Shown one piece after another: positions 52,914 through 63,789 of a DNA stretch of 64,000 nucleotides. This DNA is from Shewanella loihica PV-4. Its GTDB lineage: Bacteria; Pseudomonadota; Gammaproteobacteria; Enterobacterales; Shewanellaceae. The notes under the pieces were generated by a model. That model did no database searches and was not told the DNA's origin. It worked only from the letters and a program-made list of their open reading frames with translations. The translations under genes were made by a program, and so were the position numbers. Every line of letters starts with the position of its first letter. Positions within the stretch are counted from its first letter, which is position 1. Where the stretch lies: positions 930,001-994,000 of the forward strand of contig NC_009092.1 of assembly GCF_000016065.1 (NCBI RefSeq), read 5' to 3'.

Positions 52914-54545
52914 ATGATTTTAGGCTTTCCCAAATCCTGGTCGACCCTAAGTTATCTGACCGCCATCTGCTTCGCCCTGCCCCTGGGAGCCATCTGCATA
53001 CAGGCAATGGTGCCAGATGAGGCGGTATTCGGTCACCTGATGCAAACCGTTCTGCCGACCTATATTTTCAACACCTTGGCCTTGATGTTGTTTGTCAGCC
53101 TAGGCGCCTTGCTGATTGCCGTGCCCGCCGCCTGGTGCGTGGCCCGCTGTGATTTTCCCGGGCGCAATGGGTTTCAGTGGGCGCTGCTGCTGCCACTGGC
53201 CATGCCCGCCTATGTGGTGGCCTATGTCTATACGGATCTCCTAGACTATGCCGGGCCGATTCAGACTTGGCTGCGGCAAGTTAATGGCTGGCTGTCGCCT
53301 ACGGATTATTACTTTCCCGATGTGCGCACCCTGGGGGGCGCGTCTGTGATGCTGGCACTGGTGCTGTTTCCCTATATCTATCTGCTGGCGCGCACCGCCT
53401 TCATGGAGCAGTCGCCAAGCCTGCTGCACGCCTCCAGAGTGATGGGCGCAGGGCCCTGGCGCAGTTTCTGGCGCCTGAATTTGCCGATGGCGCGGCCCGC
53501 CTTGGCGGTGGGGGCGGCGCTGGTGGCGATGGAGACGGCTGCCGATTTCGCTACCGTCAGCTACTTTGCCGTGCCTACCTTGACGACGGCGGTCTATGAT
53601 ACCTGGCTGGGATACGGCAGTCTGGCGGCGGCAGCTAAACTCTCAGCCATCATACTGCTGGTGGTCTTCTGTCTGATCGGCGCCGAGCGTTTTGCCCGGC
53701 GTAAACAGCAGCTGTTTCAGAAACAGACGCCGATAACCTCCCACGAACGATATGCGCTCTCGGGTGTTAAGGCCTGGCTCGCTGCGGGCTATTGCGCTGT
53801 GCTGCTGCTGTTGGCCTTCGGCCTGCCTGTTTGGGTCTTGCTGGGGTATGCCTGGGATTACTTTGATGTCAGTTGGAATCAGGCCTTCTGGGAATACAGT
53901 CTTAACAGCCTGATCATTGCCCTGGTGGTTAGTCTAGTCACTGTGGTGTTCGCCTTGCTCTTGATGTTTGTCCGGCGCTGCAGTCCAAGAAAAATCGATA
54001 TCCTGCCTTCACGCCTGGCCTCGACGGGCTATGCCCTGCCGGGTACTGTGCTGGCGATAGGCGTCTTGGTGCCTCTGAGTCTTCTTGATTTCGCGGTCAA
54101 CGATCTCTATGCCTATTTCGACCAGAGTGGGCCAGGGCTTATCTTCAGTGGCACCCTGTTTGTGTTAATTTTTGCCTTTGCGATCCGCTTTGCCGCCATC
54201 GCCATCGGCAGCATAGAAAACAGCTATAAGCAGATCAGCCCCTCGCTGGACATGGCATCGGTCACCATGGGGATGAGGCCTAGTGCCATTCTATCGCGGA
54301 TCCATCTACCACTGCTTCGCAGCGGCATTTTTGCCGCCATCTTGCTGGTCTTTATCGAGTGTATGAAGGAGTTGCCGGCGGCTTTGCTGCTCAGGCCCGT
54401 GGGGTTTGAGAATCTCGCCACCTATGTCTATCAGTTTGTCTCAGACGAACAGCTCGAGCAGGGCGCCCTGGGGGCCATAGTGATCGTCTTGGTGGGGCTG
54501 ATCCCGCTTATCTATCTCAATCGCTCCTTGGAGCAAGGTAACTAG
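52914..54545 (+). CDS. fbpB: Ferric iron ABC transporter permease, two fused domains
   Basis: 543 residues from ATG 52914; a TTG at 52902 is an alternative. About twelve membrane helices form two homologous ABC permease halves (~60-270 and ~330-535), each with an EAA-type loop (LLHASRVMGAGPWRSFWRLNLPMARPA and LDMASVTMGMRPSAILSRIHLPLLRSG). This is the FbpB/SfuB arrangement for Fe3+ import. fbpC starts one base after its stop. Confidence 0.92.
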   Translation: MILGFPKSWSTLSYLTAICFALPLGAICIQAMVPDEAVFGHLMQTVLPTYIFNTLALMLFVSLGALLIAVPAAWCVARCDFPGRNGFQWALLLPLAMPAYVVAYVYTDLLDYAGPIQTWLRQVNGWLSPTDYYFPDVRTLGGASVMLALVLFPYIYLLARTAFMEQSPSLLHASRVMGAGPWRSFWRLNLPMARPALAVGAALVAMETAADFATVSYFAVPTLTTAVYDTWLGYGSLAAAAKLSAIILLVVFCLIGAERFARRKQQLFQKQTPITSHERYALSGVKAWLAAGYCAVLLLLAFGLPVWVLLGYAWDYFDVSWNQAFWEYSLNSLIIALVVSLVTVVFALLLMFVRRCSPRKIDILPSRLASTGYALPGTVLAIGVLVPLSLLDFAVNDLYAYFDQSGPGLIFSGTLFVLIFAFAIRFAAIAIGSIENSYKQISPSLDMASVTMGMRPSAILSRIHLPLLRSGIFAAILLVFIECMKELPAALLLRPVGFENLATYVYQFVSDEQLEQGALGAIVIVLVGLIPLIYLNRSLEQGN

Positions 54546-54546
54546 T

Positions 54547-55575
54547 ATGTCGACACTTACCATAGAACAGGTTCACAGCGATTATCAGGGGCAGACGATT
54601 CTGCGCGGCTTAGATCTTGTGCTGCATCAGGGAGAAATTGCCGCCCTGCTCGGCCCAAGTGGCTGTGGCAAGACCACGCTCCTCAAGGCGATTGCTGGGC
54701 TGCAGCCTATCTCCCAAGGGCGTATCAGCATCAATGGCCGACTGCTCTCTGGACCCGAGACGTTTGTGCCCAGCGAGCGGCGAGAGGTCGGGATGATTTT
54801 CCAAGACTACGCCCTGTTTCCTCACCTGACAGTGGCCGAGAATATCTTGTTCGGGGTGAAAGGCTTGGATAAGGCTGCCAGACAGGCGAGGCTGGGTGAG
54901 ATGCTGGCGCTGGTGAAGCTAGAGGGCTTAGGGGGCCGTTATCCTCACGAACTCTCGGGGGGTCAGCAGCAGCGGGTGTCGATTGCCCGGGCGCTTGCTT
55001 ATGAGCCAGAACTTCTGCTGCTCGATGAGCCCTTTTCCAATATCGACGCTAAGGTGCGCGGAGAGATGATGGTGGAGATCCGCGAGATCTTAAAGCAGCG
55101 CGGAGTAAGTGCCGTGTTTGTAACCCACAGCAAGGATGAGGCCTTCGTGTTTGCCGATAAGCTGGCTCTCTTCAAGGATGGGGGCATAGCCCAATATGGC
55201 AGTGCTGAGAGCCTCTACGCCGAGCCAACGGATAAGTATGTGGCGGAATTCCTCGGTCAGGTGAACTATCTTAGCTGTGAGGTGAAAGATAGGGCCCGGT
55301 TACAGACCCTGCTGGGTGAGGTACAAAGCAGCAGTGATTTGCCCAAAGCGGCCGGATATCGCGGCGAGCTCCTGCTGCGTCCGGAGCAGCTGCAGATGGC
55401 AGGAGATGAGCAAGGTGAGGGCACTATAATAGCGCGGCGCTTCCTCGGTAATCTGTGCCACTACAGCATCTTGATTGGCGAGGAGATATTGGCAGTGCGC
55501 TCGCCCCTGCACCATTTTAGCCCTGGGCAGAAGGTTGGCCTGTCGGTGACGCCTCATCCGGCGGTGCTCTTCTAA
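54547..55575 (+). CDS. fbpC: Ferric iron ABC transporter ATPase
   Basis: 342 residues. Walker A GPSGCGKTT (~35-43), signature LSGGQQQR, Walker B LLLLDEPFSNID and a C-terminal TOBE-like regulatory domain (~240-340) make it the FbpC subunit that powers Fe3+ import. It directly follows the permease and shares its transcript. No iron-regulatory site is needed beyond the one before fbpA. Confidence 0.93.
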   Translation: MSTLTIEQVHSDYQGQTILRGLDLVLHQGEIAALLGPSGCGKTTLLKAIAGLQPISQGRISINGRLLSGPETFVPSERREVGMIFQDYALFPHLTVAENILFGVKGLDKAARQARLGEMLALVKLEGLGGRYPHELSGGQQQRVSIARALAYEPELLLLDEPFSNIDAKVRGEMMVEIREILKQRGVSAVFVTHSKDEAFVFADKLALFKDGGIAQYGSAESLYAEPTDKYVAEFLGQVNYLSCEVKDRARLQTLLGEVQSSSDLPKAAGYRGELLLRPEQLQMAGDEQGEGTIIARRFLGNLCHYSILIGEEILAVRSPLHHFSPGQKVGLSVTPHPAVLF

Positions 55576-55712
55576 GCTGGCCTATGTAACACTTTTGTGA
55601 AGGGCATTTGCGTCTGGCTATGGTTGCCAACTTAAAAAAAAGTTAATCTAGCCGGTAAATGACGTTTCGCTTTAACGGTTTGTGGGTTGTGTAATACTAA
55701 TTATCGCTAAAG

Positions 55713-55733
55713 TTTCGGATAATAACGCCGAAA
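55713..55733. repeat. Short inverted repeat before the Dyp-peroxidase gene
   Basis: TTTCGG (55713-55718) and CCGAAA (55728-55733) with a 9-base spacer, ~29 bp before the start codon. It may be an operator or an mRNA hairpin; nothing identifies the factor. Confidence 0.4.
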
Positions 55734-55761
55734 TTGAGACTGACGAAAGGTAGGTTTATTT

Positions 55762-56706
55762 ATGGATAGTCTGGTTATGCCACGTGAACAGCTGGGTGTG
55801 TGTGCCGAAGGAAATTTACATAGCGTGTATCTGATGTTCAACGCCAACGACGGCGTCGAGTCTCAGCTGCGTCCCTGCGTCGCCAATGTCGCACAGTATA
55901 TCTATGAATTGGCCGACCAGTATGCCGACAGCGCCTTCAACGGTTTCGTGGCCATAGGTGCCAACTACTGGGATAGCCTGTATCCAGGGCGTCGTCCTTC
56001 ACAGCTCAAGCCTTTCCCGGCCATGCATGCCGATAATCGTGATGCACCAGCCCATGAGTATGATCTTTTCGTGCATCTGCGCTGCGATCGTTATGACATC
56101 TTGCATCTGGTGGCCAACGAAGTGTGCCAGATGTTTGAAGATTTGGTTGAGCTGGTGGATGAGGAGCGCGGATTCCAGTTTATGGATACCCGGGATCTAA
56201 CCGGATTTGTCGATGGCACAGAGAACCCTAAGGGACGTCATCGTCAGGATGTGGCCTTGGTGGGCGACGAAGACGAGTATTTCCGTGGCGGCAGTTATAT
56301 TCATGTGCAGAAGTTTGCCCATAACCTCAGTAAGTGGAACCGTCTGCCGCAGAAGAAGCAGGAAGATATCATAGGCCGCACCAAGATAGACAATATCGAG
56401 TATGCCTCTGAGGACAAGCCGCTTACCAGCCACATCAAGCGGGTCAATCTGAAGGATGCCGACGGTAAGTCGATGGAGATCCTGCGTCAGAGTATGCCTT
56501 ACGGGTCGATGAAGGAGCAGGGGCTGATGTTTATCTCAGTCTGTCGCAACTCGGTACATTTCGAGAAGATGTTGAGCAGTATGGTTCATGGCGACGGCGA
56601 GGGGAATCACGATCACCTGATGCACTTTACCCAGGCACTGACAGGCTCGGCATTCTTTGCCCCGTCGCTTGATTTCATGGAGCGAGAGGCAGAATTTGAG
56701 GATTAA
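55762..56706 (+). CDS. Dyp-type haem peroxidase (YfeX-like)
   Basis: 314 residues. The family signature GFVDGTENPKG holds the catalytic Asp. The distal Arg (FRGGSYIHVQK) and the proximal His segment (KFAHNLSKWNR) follow. It has no signal peptide, so it is cytosolic like YfeX. It oxidises dyes or porphyrin-like substrates with peroxide; the in-vivo substrate is unknown. It begins ~190 bp after fbpC with its own promoter region, so co-transcription with the iron genes is not evident. Confidence 0.92.
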   Translation: MDSLVMPREQLGVCAEGNLHSVYLMFNANDGVESQLRPCVANVAQYIYELADQYADSAFNGFVAIGANYWDSLYPGRRPSQLKPFPAMHADNRDAPAHEYDLFVHLRCDRYDILHLVANEVCQMFEDLVELVDEERGFQFMDTRDLTGFVDGTENPKGRHRQDVALVGDEDEYFRGGSYIHVQKFAHNLSKWNRLPQKKQEDIIGRTKIDNIEYASEDKPLTSHIKRVNLKDADGKSMEILRQSMPYGSMKEQGLMFISVCRNSVHFEKMLSSMVHGDGEGNHDHLMHFTQALTGSAFFAPSLDFMEREAEFED

Positions 56707-56772
56707 GGCATAGCGGCACTCTTGATGTGAGTACCTCAAAAGTCCATATTGCTAGCTTCTAGCTTACCCAAT

Positions 56773-56801
56773 AAAAAACACACCCTAAGGTGTGTTTTTT
56801 T
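56773..56801. terminator. Terminator between the Dyp and cupin genes
   Basis: AAAAAACACACC-ctaa-GGTGTGTTTTTTT; symmetrical, so it may serve both convergent genes. Confidence 0.9.
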
Positions 56802-56820
56802 GTGTCCGATTATCGGTGAA

Positions 56821-57279
56821 TTAACGGTCGGGATCCCAGTAGTTGGTGGGGCGCTTGGCATAGATCTCGTCGATGGAGCGCACCTGCACCTTATTATGCT
56901 CTGGGTACACCACCACATCGTGGGGATCGCGATTGCCCAGCACCAGAAACAGGAAGTCGGCTTCGGATTCGTTTTTCAGGGTATGGGAGATGCCTGAATT
57001 TGCAGTAAAACAGATATAGTCGCCCTGCTTAAAGGGGTGAGGCTCGCCGTCGATATACAGGGTGGCTTCACCTTGCAGTGCGTAGAGGTGTTCCTCTTCC
57101 TTGGTGTGGTAGTGGGCGACGGAGGAGAGCTTGCCGGGTTCCAGTCGTTCCATGGTGACGCCGATCTGCTGACAACCGGCGGCATCGCCGATATGTTTTT
57201 GATGGCTGGCGTATCGATCTGAGTGTTGCCAAGATTCCCAGCAAAGGTTGTCGATATTAATTATCTTATTGTTATTCAT
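56821..57279 (-). CDS. Cupin-domain protein
   Basis: 152 residues. The cupin core has motif 1 HYHTKEEEHLYALQGEATLYIDG, with two His and Glu ligands, and motif 2 GDYICFTANSGISHTL. The C-terminus (DVVVYPEHNKVQVRSIDEIYAKRPTNYWD) is distinctive but unassigned. It probably binds a metal in the cytosol; no substrate is known. Convergent with the Dyp gene. Confidence 0.82.
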   Translation of the reverse strand: MNNNKIINIDNLCWESWQHSDRYASHQKHIGDAAGCQQIGVTMERLEPGKLSSVAHYHTKEEEHLYALQGEATLYIDGEPHPFKQGDYICFTANSGISHTLKNESEADFLFLVLGNRDPHDVVVYPEHNKVQVRSIDEIYAKRPTNYWDPDR

Positions 57280-57401
57280 CTCGGGTCCTTAACCATCGGG
57301 TGACAGAGGGGGGATGGTTTGGACTCAGTGTATCCTATCAGATATATAGTATTCAATTTGAGCGTGATTAAACCTAGGTAAAACCAAGTCAAAACTTAGA
57401 T

Positions 57402-57438
57402 AAAAAAACACCCTTTGCCCAAACAGGCTAAAGGGTGT
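57402..57438 (-). terminator. Terminator after argR
   Basis: On the minus strand ACACCCTTTAGCC pairs with GGCAAAGGGTGT, followed by a T run. Confidence 0.85.
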
Positions 57439-57476
57439 CTCTCGGGGGATGGCTTAGGCCGTCCTTGCGAAGCGGA

Positions 57477-57947
57477 CTAATCGGCGTAGTTAAACAGCGA
57501 CTTGACCGTCTCGAGCGTCTTGTCCACTTCCTGAATGTTGGAAGGGCAGATGAAGATGGTATCGTCACCGGCGATGGTGCCCAGTATGCCTTCTGGCTTA
57601 CCTATAGAGTCCAGCAGTCTGGCGATCAGCTGGGCCGCACCTGGGCTGGTTCTGACCACTATCATAGATTGATTATGGTCGACATCCAGCACTAAGTTTT
57701 TCAGTGGGCTGCCGGCCGTCGGGACCCCAAGCTCGGCGGGCAGGCAGTAGACCATCTCCTGCTTGGCGTTGCGGGTGCGCACGGCGCCAAACTTGCTCAG
57801 CATGCGTGAGACTTTGGATTGGTTAATGTTGTTGAAGCCCTCGGACTGCAGGGCGTTGACTATCTCGCTCTGGGAGCCAAAACGCTCCTCCTTCAAGATA
57901 GCCTTAAAGGTCTTTACAAGTTCGTCTTGATTTTTATTGGCTTGCAT
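57477..57947 (-). CDS. argR: Arginine repressor
   Basis: 156 residues. An N-terminal winged helix ([39 protein letters not shown]) and the C-terminal arginine-binding/hexamerisation domain ([19 protein letters not shown]) are both complete. ArgR with arginine represses arginine biosynthesis genes. It is divergent from mdh, and ARG-box palindromes lie between the two genes (58004-58042), so autoregulation is likely. Confidence 0.95.
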   Translation of the reverse strand: MQANKNQDELVKTFKAILKEERFGSQSEIVNALQSEGFNNINQSKVSRMLSKFGAVRTRNAKQEMVYCLPAELGVPTAGSPLKNLVLDVDHNQSMIVVRTSPGAAQLIARLLDSIGKPEGILGTIAGDDTIFICPSNIQEVDKTLETVKSLFNYAD

Positions 57948-58254
57948 ATCGAATTATTCTTATATTCAAAAAACTGGGTTATTTTGAATATTTTTGCGCC
58001 ATTAGTCAAGCGTTATTCGGATTGTGTGAATAAAAATTCAGGTTTACGGGGTGGTTGGAGCGGTAAGGGGTCGCAGGCAAGGCCGGGCAGTATATCTTAA
58101 ATGGGCTGTAAATGGCAGTTGGCTGGGAGAAATTGAAATTATCTGGCCACACGACTAAGGGATAATTGAATTTTTACCGTGATTCCAGTAATGTTGCGCC
58201 ATCGGTAAATCTAGATCTATATCACATAATATCCAAGAATTAACGGAGATAACT
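57948..58254. other. argR-mdh intergenic region
   Basis: It contains AT-rich half-sites near argR (57964-57968 ATTCA, 57985-57989 TGAAT) and the ARG-box pair at 58004-58042. A TCACA half-site (~58220) near mdh resembles half of a CRP site. No gene is seen. Confidence 0.55.
58004..58042. promoter_or_regulatory. Tandem ARG boxes between argR and mdh
   Basis: TGTGAATAAAAATTCAGG (58025-58042) matches all but the last base of the ARG-box consensus TNTGAATWWWWATTCANW. A weaker box lies at 58004-58021, and the 3-bp gap between them is the classical ArgR operator spacing. Confidence 0.82.
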
Positions 58255-59190
58255 ATGAAAGTTGCTGTACTTGGTGCCGCCGGTGGTATTGGCCAGGCTC
58301 TTGCCCTACTACTCAAAACTCAACTGCCTGCCGGTTCAAAACTATCCCTTTATGATATCGCGCCAGTCACTCCTGGTGTTGCCGTTGACCTAAGCCACAT
58401 CCCGACTGCTGTAGAAGTTAAGGGTTTTGCGGGTGAAGATCCAACGCCAGCGCTGGAAGGTGCCGACGTGGTACTGATCTCTGCCGGTGTTGCACGTAAG
58501 CCAGGCATGGATCGTTCAGATCTATTCAACATCAACGCGGGTATCGTAAGAAACCTGGTTGAGAAGTGTGCCGCAACTTGCCCTAAGGCGCTGATCGGTA
58601 TCATCACTAACCCAGTTAACACTACTGTCGCTATTGCTGCTGAAGTACTGAAAGCTGCCGGTGTATATGACAAGAACCGTCTGTTCGGTGTGACAACCCT
58701 TGACGTTATCCGCTCTGAAACTTTCGTTGCTGAAGCGAAAGGTCTGAACGTTGCCGACGTTAAAGTGAATGTTATCGGTGGACACAGCGGCGTGACTATT
58801 CTGCCACTACTGTCTCAAATCGAAGGCGTAAGCTTCTCTGATGAAGAAGTGGCTGCACTGACGACTCGTATCCAGAACGCGGGTACCGAAGTGGTTGAAG
58901 CTAAGGCGGGTGGCGGTAGCGCGACTCTGTCTATGGGTCAGGCGGCATGTCGTTTCGGTTTGTCACTGGTTCGCGGCCTACAAGGCGAAGCTAACGTTGT
59001 TGAGTGTGCCTATGTCGATGGTGGCAGCGAGCATGCTGACTTCTTCGCGCAACCTGTGCTGCTGGGTAAGAACGGTATCGAGCAGGTACTTGCCTATGGT
59101 GAGGTTAGCGAGTTCGAAGCCAACGCACGTGATGCTATGCTAGATACGCTTAAAGCCGATATCACACTGGGTGTCGACTTCGTAAAATAA
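58255..59190 (+). CDS. mdh: Malate dehydrogenase
   Basis: 311 residues. It oxidises malate to oxaloacetate with NAD+ in the TCA cycle, in the cytosol. The N-terminal Rossmann motif [15 protein letters not shown], the loop [29 protein letters not shown], and the catalytic His in [15 protein letters not shown] are all visible. It has the length and sequence of the E. coli enzyme. It has a purine-rich ACGGAGAT just before the ATG. A bidirectional terminator follows. Confidence 0.97.
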   Translation: MKVAVLGAAGGIGQALALLLKTQLPAGSKLSLYDIAPVTPGVAVDLSHIPTAVEVKGFAGEDPTPALEGADVVLISAGVARKPGMDRSDLFNINAGIVRNLVEKCAATCPKALIGIITNPVNTTVAIAAEVLKAAGVYDKNRLFGVTTLDVIRSETFVAEAKGLNVADVKVNVIGGHSGVTILPLLSQIEGVSFSDEEVAALTTRIQNAGTEVVEAKAGGGSATLSMGQAACRFGLSLVRGLQGEANVVECAYVDGGSEHADFFAQPVLLGKNGIEQVLAYGEVSEFEANARDAMLDTLKADITLGVDFVK

Positions 59191-59216
59191 GGCTAAGCCT
59201 TTAGTTCGTCCTTAAT

Positions 59217-59247
59217 AAAAAAAGGAGCCAATTGGCTCCTTTTTTTA
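59217..59247. terminator. Bidirectional terminator
   Basis: AAAAAGGAGCC-aa-ttGGCTCCTTTTT is palindromic and lies between mdh and ispB. Confidence 0.92.
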
Positions 59248-59309
59248 TGGGTAACTTTTACCTTGATACCGAATGGCGAAAGACTGAATAGGATCTAATA
59301 GTCTGCGAC

Positions 59310-60281
59310 TTAGTGATCGCGCGCCACGGCGATTCTCGCCAGCGATATCAGCGCCTGCTTATAGTCGCTATCGGGTATTAGATCTAATGCGCGTATCGCC
59401 TTCTCTGCTTCTTCCCGAGCGCGTTTCTCTGTGTAGTCTAGGGCGCCACACTGCTTAAGGGCATTTAGTATGGTATCGATATGCTCAGTGCCGTCACCTT
59501 TCTCAATCGCATCGCGAATTAATTGACGCTCCAGCTCGTTGCCGTTGGCGATGGCATAAATTAATGGCAGGGTAGGCTTACCCTCGGCCAAGTCGTCGCC
59601 TATGTTCTTACCTAAAGCCTCAGTATCGGCCGTATAGTCCAATAGATCGTCGGTGAGCTGGAAGGCTGTGCCCAGATACTTACCATAGTCGGCCAGTGCG
59701 GTCTGCACTTCTATGCTGCTTTCGGCCAGCACACCAGCCAGACGGGTGGCAGCTTCAAATAGTTTCGCTGTCTTGCAGTAGATCACCCGCATGTAGCTCT
59801 CTTCGCTGGTGTCTGGGTCGTTACAGTTCATTAGCTGCAATACTTCGCCTTCAGCCAATACGTTGGTGGCATCGGCGAGCACTTCAAGTACCTCCATGCT
59901 CTTCAGCTCTGTCATCATCTGGAAAGAGCGGGTATAGAGGAAGTCACCGACCAGTACGCTGGCACTGTTACCAAACAGGGCGTTGGCGGTTTCTCGGCCG
60001 CGTCTAAGCATAGACTCATCGACCACGTCGTCGTGTAGCAGAGACGCGGTATGGATAAACTCAACGATTGCCGCCAGTTTAAGATGCGCTTCACCTTCAT
60101 AGGCGATGGCGCGGGCGGCCAAGATAGAGAGCAGCGGACGCATGCGTTTGCCGCCGCCATTGATGATGTAGAATCCGAGTTGATTAATAAGGGCGACATC
60201 CGATTCCAACTGCTTATAGATAAGTTGGTCGACGGCTTTCATATCAGCGTCTGCCAGCTGACGAATGGCATTCAAATCCAT
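59310..60281 (-). CDS. ispB: Octaprenyl diphosphate synthase
   Basis: 323 residues. The two aspartate-rich motifs of trans-prenyltransferases are present (LLHDDVVDES and QLTDDLLDYT), along with GGKRMRPLL. It builds the C40 side chain of ubiquinone and menaquinone in the cytosol. The position directly divergent from rplU-rpmA-obgE is the same as in E. coli. The start at ATG 60281 is the only reasonable one. Confidence 0.96.
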   Translation of the reverse strand: MDLNAIRQLADADMKAVDQLIYKQLESDVALINQLGFYIINGGGKRMRPLLSILAARAIAYEGEAHLKLAAIVEFIHTASLLHDDVVDESMLRRGRETANALFGNSASVLVGDFLYTRSFQMMTELKSMEVLEVLADATNVLAEGEVLQLMNCNDPDTSEESYMRVIYCKTAKLFEAATRLAGVLAESSIEVQTALADYGKYLGTAFQLTDDLLDYTADTEALGKNIGDDLAEGKPTLPLIYAIANGNELERQLIRDAIEKGDGTEHIDTILNALKQCGALDYTEKRAREEAEKAIRALDLIPDSDYKQALISLARIAVARDH

Positions 60282-60443
60282 ATAATGGCTCTACTTTTAG
60301 GGTTGCGAGGTAATTCAGACAGCCCAAATTAAGGCGAAAATGTTATAATTATTAGATTCTACCTAAAAATGCCTCGCCTGACAGTAGCAGAAGAGTATTG
60401 TGCGAGTAATTCCGATCTTTTTTTGATCAAAGTGAATTAGGAC

Positions 60444-60472
60444 TTGTCAGCCAGGCGAACTTAGCGTAAACT
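60444..60472 (+). promoter_or_regulatory. rplU: Predicted sigma-70 promoter of rplU-rpmA
   Basis: TTGTCA (60444-60449, 5 of 6 consensus), a 17-bp spacer, TAAACT (60467-60472). Transcription would start near 60479, giving a ~78-nt leader, long enough for autogenous control. Confidence 0.65.
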
Positions 60473-60556
60473 CCGCGACCATTGTCATTAAAGCTTTTAT
60501 AGCACCCAGCCAAACAAAAAGGGTCTGCGTGCTAGAAATATCGGAGTAAAATAGCT

Positions 60557-60868
60557 ATGTACGCTGTTTTTCAAAGTGGTGGTAAGCAACACCGTGTTGC
60601 TGAAGGCCATACTGTACGTCTAGAAAAATTAGAAGTTGCTACAGGTGAAACTATCGAATTCGACCAAGTTCTTTTGGTTGCAGATGGTGAAACTGTACAC
60701 GTTGGTGCACCTTTAGTTGAAGGTGGTAAGGTTGTAGCTGAAGTGATCAGCCATGGCCGTGGCGAGAAGGTAACTATCGTTAAGTTCCGTCGTCGTAAGC
60801 ACCACGATAAGAAGATGGGCCACCGTCAGTGGTTCACCGAAGTTAAAATTACAGCTATCAACGCTTAA
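60557..60868 (+). CDS. rplU: 50S ribosomal protein L21
   Basis: 103 residues, full length ([46 protein letters not shown]). It binds 23S rRNA in the large subunit. rpmA follows after 15 bp. The ATG has CGGAG upstream. Confidence 0.98.
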   Translation: MYAVFQSGGKQHRVAEGHTVRLEKLEVATGETIEFDQVLLVADGETVHVGAPLVEGGKVVAEVISHGRGEKVTIVKFRRRKHHDKKMGHRQWFTEVKITAINA

Positions 60869-60880
60869 TAAGGGGTCTAA

Positions 60881-61138
<258 letters not shown>

Positions 61139-61162
61139 TACTTAGCTACCCAAGCTAGTTCC

Positions 61163-61195
61163 TAAAGCCCTGCCTCTGGTGGGGCTTTATTGTTT
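61163..61195 (+). terminator. Terminator after rpmA
   Basis: AAAGCCC-tgcctctggtg-GGGCTTT followed by ATTGTTT. The weaker T run may allow some read-through to obgE. Confidence 0.7.
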
Positions 61196-61324
61196 ATGAA
61201 GAATCATTACTGGTGAAAGAGCCTGTATATCGCTCCAGCACCAGTTCAATATTGTCTCTGCCGCTTGTGTGCTGGGGCAGTTGCATCATTGTTTTTTGGC
61301 GGTAAGTTTCGATAGGCAGTATAA

Positions 61325-62518
<1,194 letters not shown>

Positions 62519-62553
62519 GTTTATTAAGTTACCCCTTTCATTCTGAGAGAATT

Positions 62554-63315
62554 GTGTACGCCGATACTCAAAATGATATTACCCGGCAGGTTGTCCGGGT
62601 TGCTCAACTCTTACTGGCCTATGGTGCTGAGTCCGACCTCGTCGAAGAGATCAGCCAGCGCCTGGGTCAGGCATTAGGTCTCGCCAGTGTCGAGATCTCC
62701 ATCTCCTCTAACTCTCTGGTACTGACCAGCCTGGTGCACGGTCGCTGTATCACCACTACCCGGCGCATTCGCGAGCATGGCATCAATATGACCATCATCT
62801 GCGAGCTGCAGCGTATCTGCCTGTTGACCGAGAAGGGGATCTACGGCCTCAACGAGGTGCGCAAACGTGTCTCGCGGATCCAGCCAAAGAGCTATCCTAG
62901 GCGTTATCTGGTGCCCATGATCGGCCTCTCCTGTGGCAGTTTCTGCCACCTGTTTGGTGGCGATACCATGGCGGTGTTGATCACCATAATGGCCGCATCA
63001 GTGGGCATGTCGGTGCGTCTGGCCATCGCCAAGCATCATTTCAACCTGCTGGTGAACTTTGCGGTGACCGCCTTTATCACCACCTTGGTGGCGCAGATGG
63101 GCTATCACCTGCAACTGACCGATACCCCTAAGCTGCCGATGGCCGCCAGTGTGCTGATGTTGGTGCCGGGTTTTCCCATGATCAACGCGATCTCGGATAT
63201 GGTGAAGGGGCACCTTAACGTGGGGATCTCCCGTTGGGGCCACGCTACCCTGTTGACCGTCTCATCCGTCATAGGGATCACCATCGCCATGCAACTGGGA
63301 GGACTCTTCCTATGA
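62554..63315 (+). CDS. yjjP: YjjP-like inner membrane protein (ThrE-family N-terminal half)
   Basis: 253 residues from a GTG at 62554. It matches E. coli YjjP: a cytosolic N-terminal region (LLLAYGAESDLVEEISQRLGQALGLASVEISISSNSLVLTSL) then five membrane helices (from ~128). With YjjB it forms a ThrE-like exporter reported to move succinate in E. coli; the substrate here is unknown. The stop overlaps the yjjB start (ATGA), so the two are translationally coupled. Confidence 0.9.
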   Translation: MYADTQNDITRQVVRVAQLLLAYGAESDLVEEISQRLGQALGLASVEISISSNSLVLTSLVHGRCITTTRRIREHGINMTIICELQRICLLTEKGIYGLNEVRKRVSRIQPKSYPRRYLVPMIGLSCGSFCHLFGGDTMAVLITIMAASVGMSVRLAIAKHHFNLLVNFAVTAFITTLVAQMGYHLQLTDTPKLPMAASVLMLVPGFPMINAISDMVKGHLNVGISRWGHATLLTVSSVIGITIAMQLGGLFL

Positions 63316-63782
63316 TGGAGCTGCTGCTCAAGCTGCTAAACGATGCGGCCTTCTCGGCTGTTCCTGCGGTGGGTTTCGCCATGGTGTTCAATGTGCCCAA
63401 ACGCTTCCTGCCATACTGCGCCCTGGCTGGCGCCCTGGGCCACAGCCTGCGCACCTTGCTGCTGCATTTCGGTATGCCGATAGAGTGGTGTACCTTCGCC
63501 GCGGCGGCCTTGGTCGGGGTGTTAACCATAGGCTTTGCCAAGAAACATCTGGCACCGCCGCTGATGTACGCTGTGGCGGCGATCATCCCAATGATCCCGG
63601 GAACCTATGCCTACAACACAGTGATTGCCTTGGTGCAGCTGTCTGCCCAGTCTGAGGTGAGCCCAGAGCTGACCGCCGAGGTGATAAGCAATGGCTTGAA
63701 GACCATCTTCATCTTAGGGGCGTTATCTGTCGGACTCGCCATGCCCAGTCTGCTCTATTTTCGTACCCGCCCAGTGATCTAA
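63312..63782 (+). CDS. yjjB: YjjB-like inner membrane protein (ThrE-family C-terminal half)
   Basis: 156 residues from ATG 63312, overlapping the yjjP stop by four bases. About five membrane helices are present, with VPKRFLPYCALAGALGHSLRTLL and AAIIPMIPGTYAYNTVIALVQL typical of the DUF3815 half of ThrE. It acts as the partner of YjjP. Confidence 0.9.
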   Translation: MMELLLKLLNDAAFSAVPAVGFAMVFNVPKRFLPYCALAGALGHSLRTLLLHFGMPIEWCTFAAAALVGVLTIGFAKKHLAPPLMYAVAAIIPMIPGTYAYNTVIALVQLSAQSEVSPELTAEVISNGLKTIFILGALSVGLAMPSLLYFRTRPVI

Positions 63783-63789
63783 TTCTTAA

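Noticed and set aside
55713..55733. Fur or IscR site before the Dyp peroxidase gene
   Set aside because: The GC-containing arms do not match either consensus; kept only as an inverted repeat.
60417..60440. FNR site before rplU (TTGATCAAAG)
   Set aside because: The TTGAT and ATCAA halves overlap, leaving no N4 spacer, and rplU is not an FNR target.
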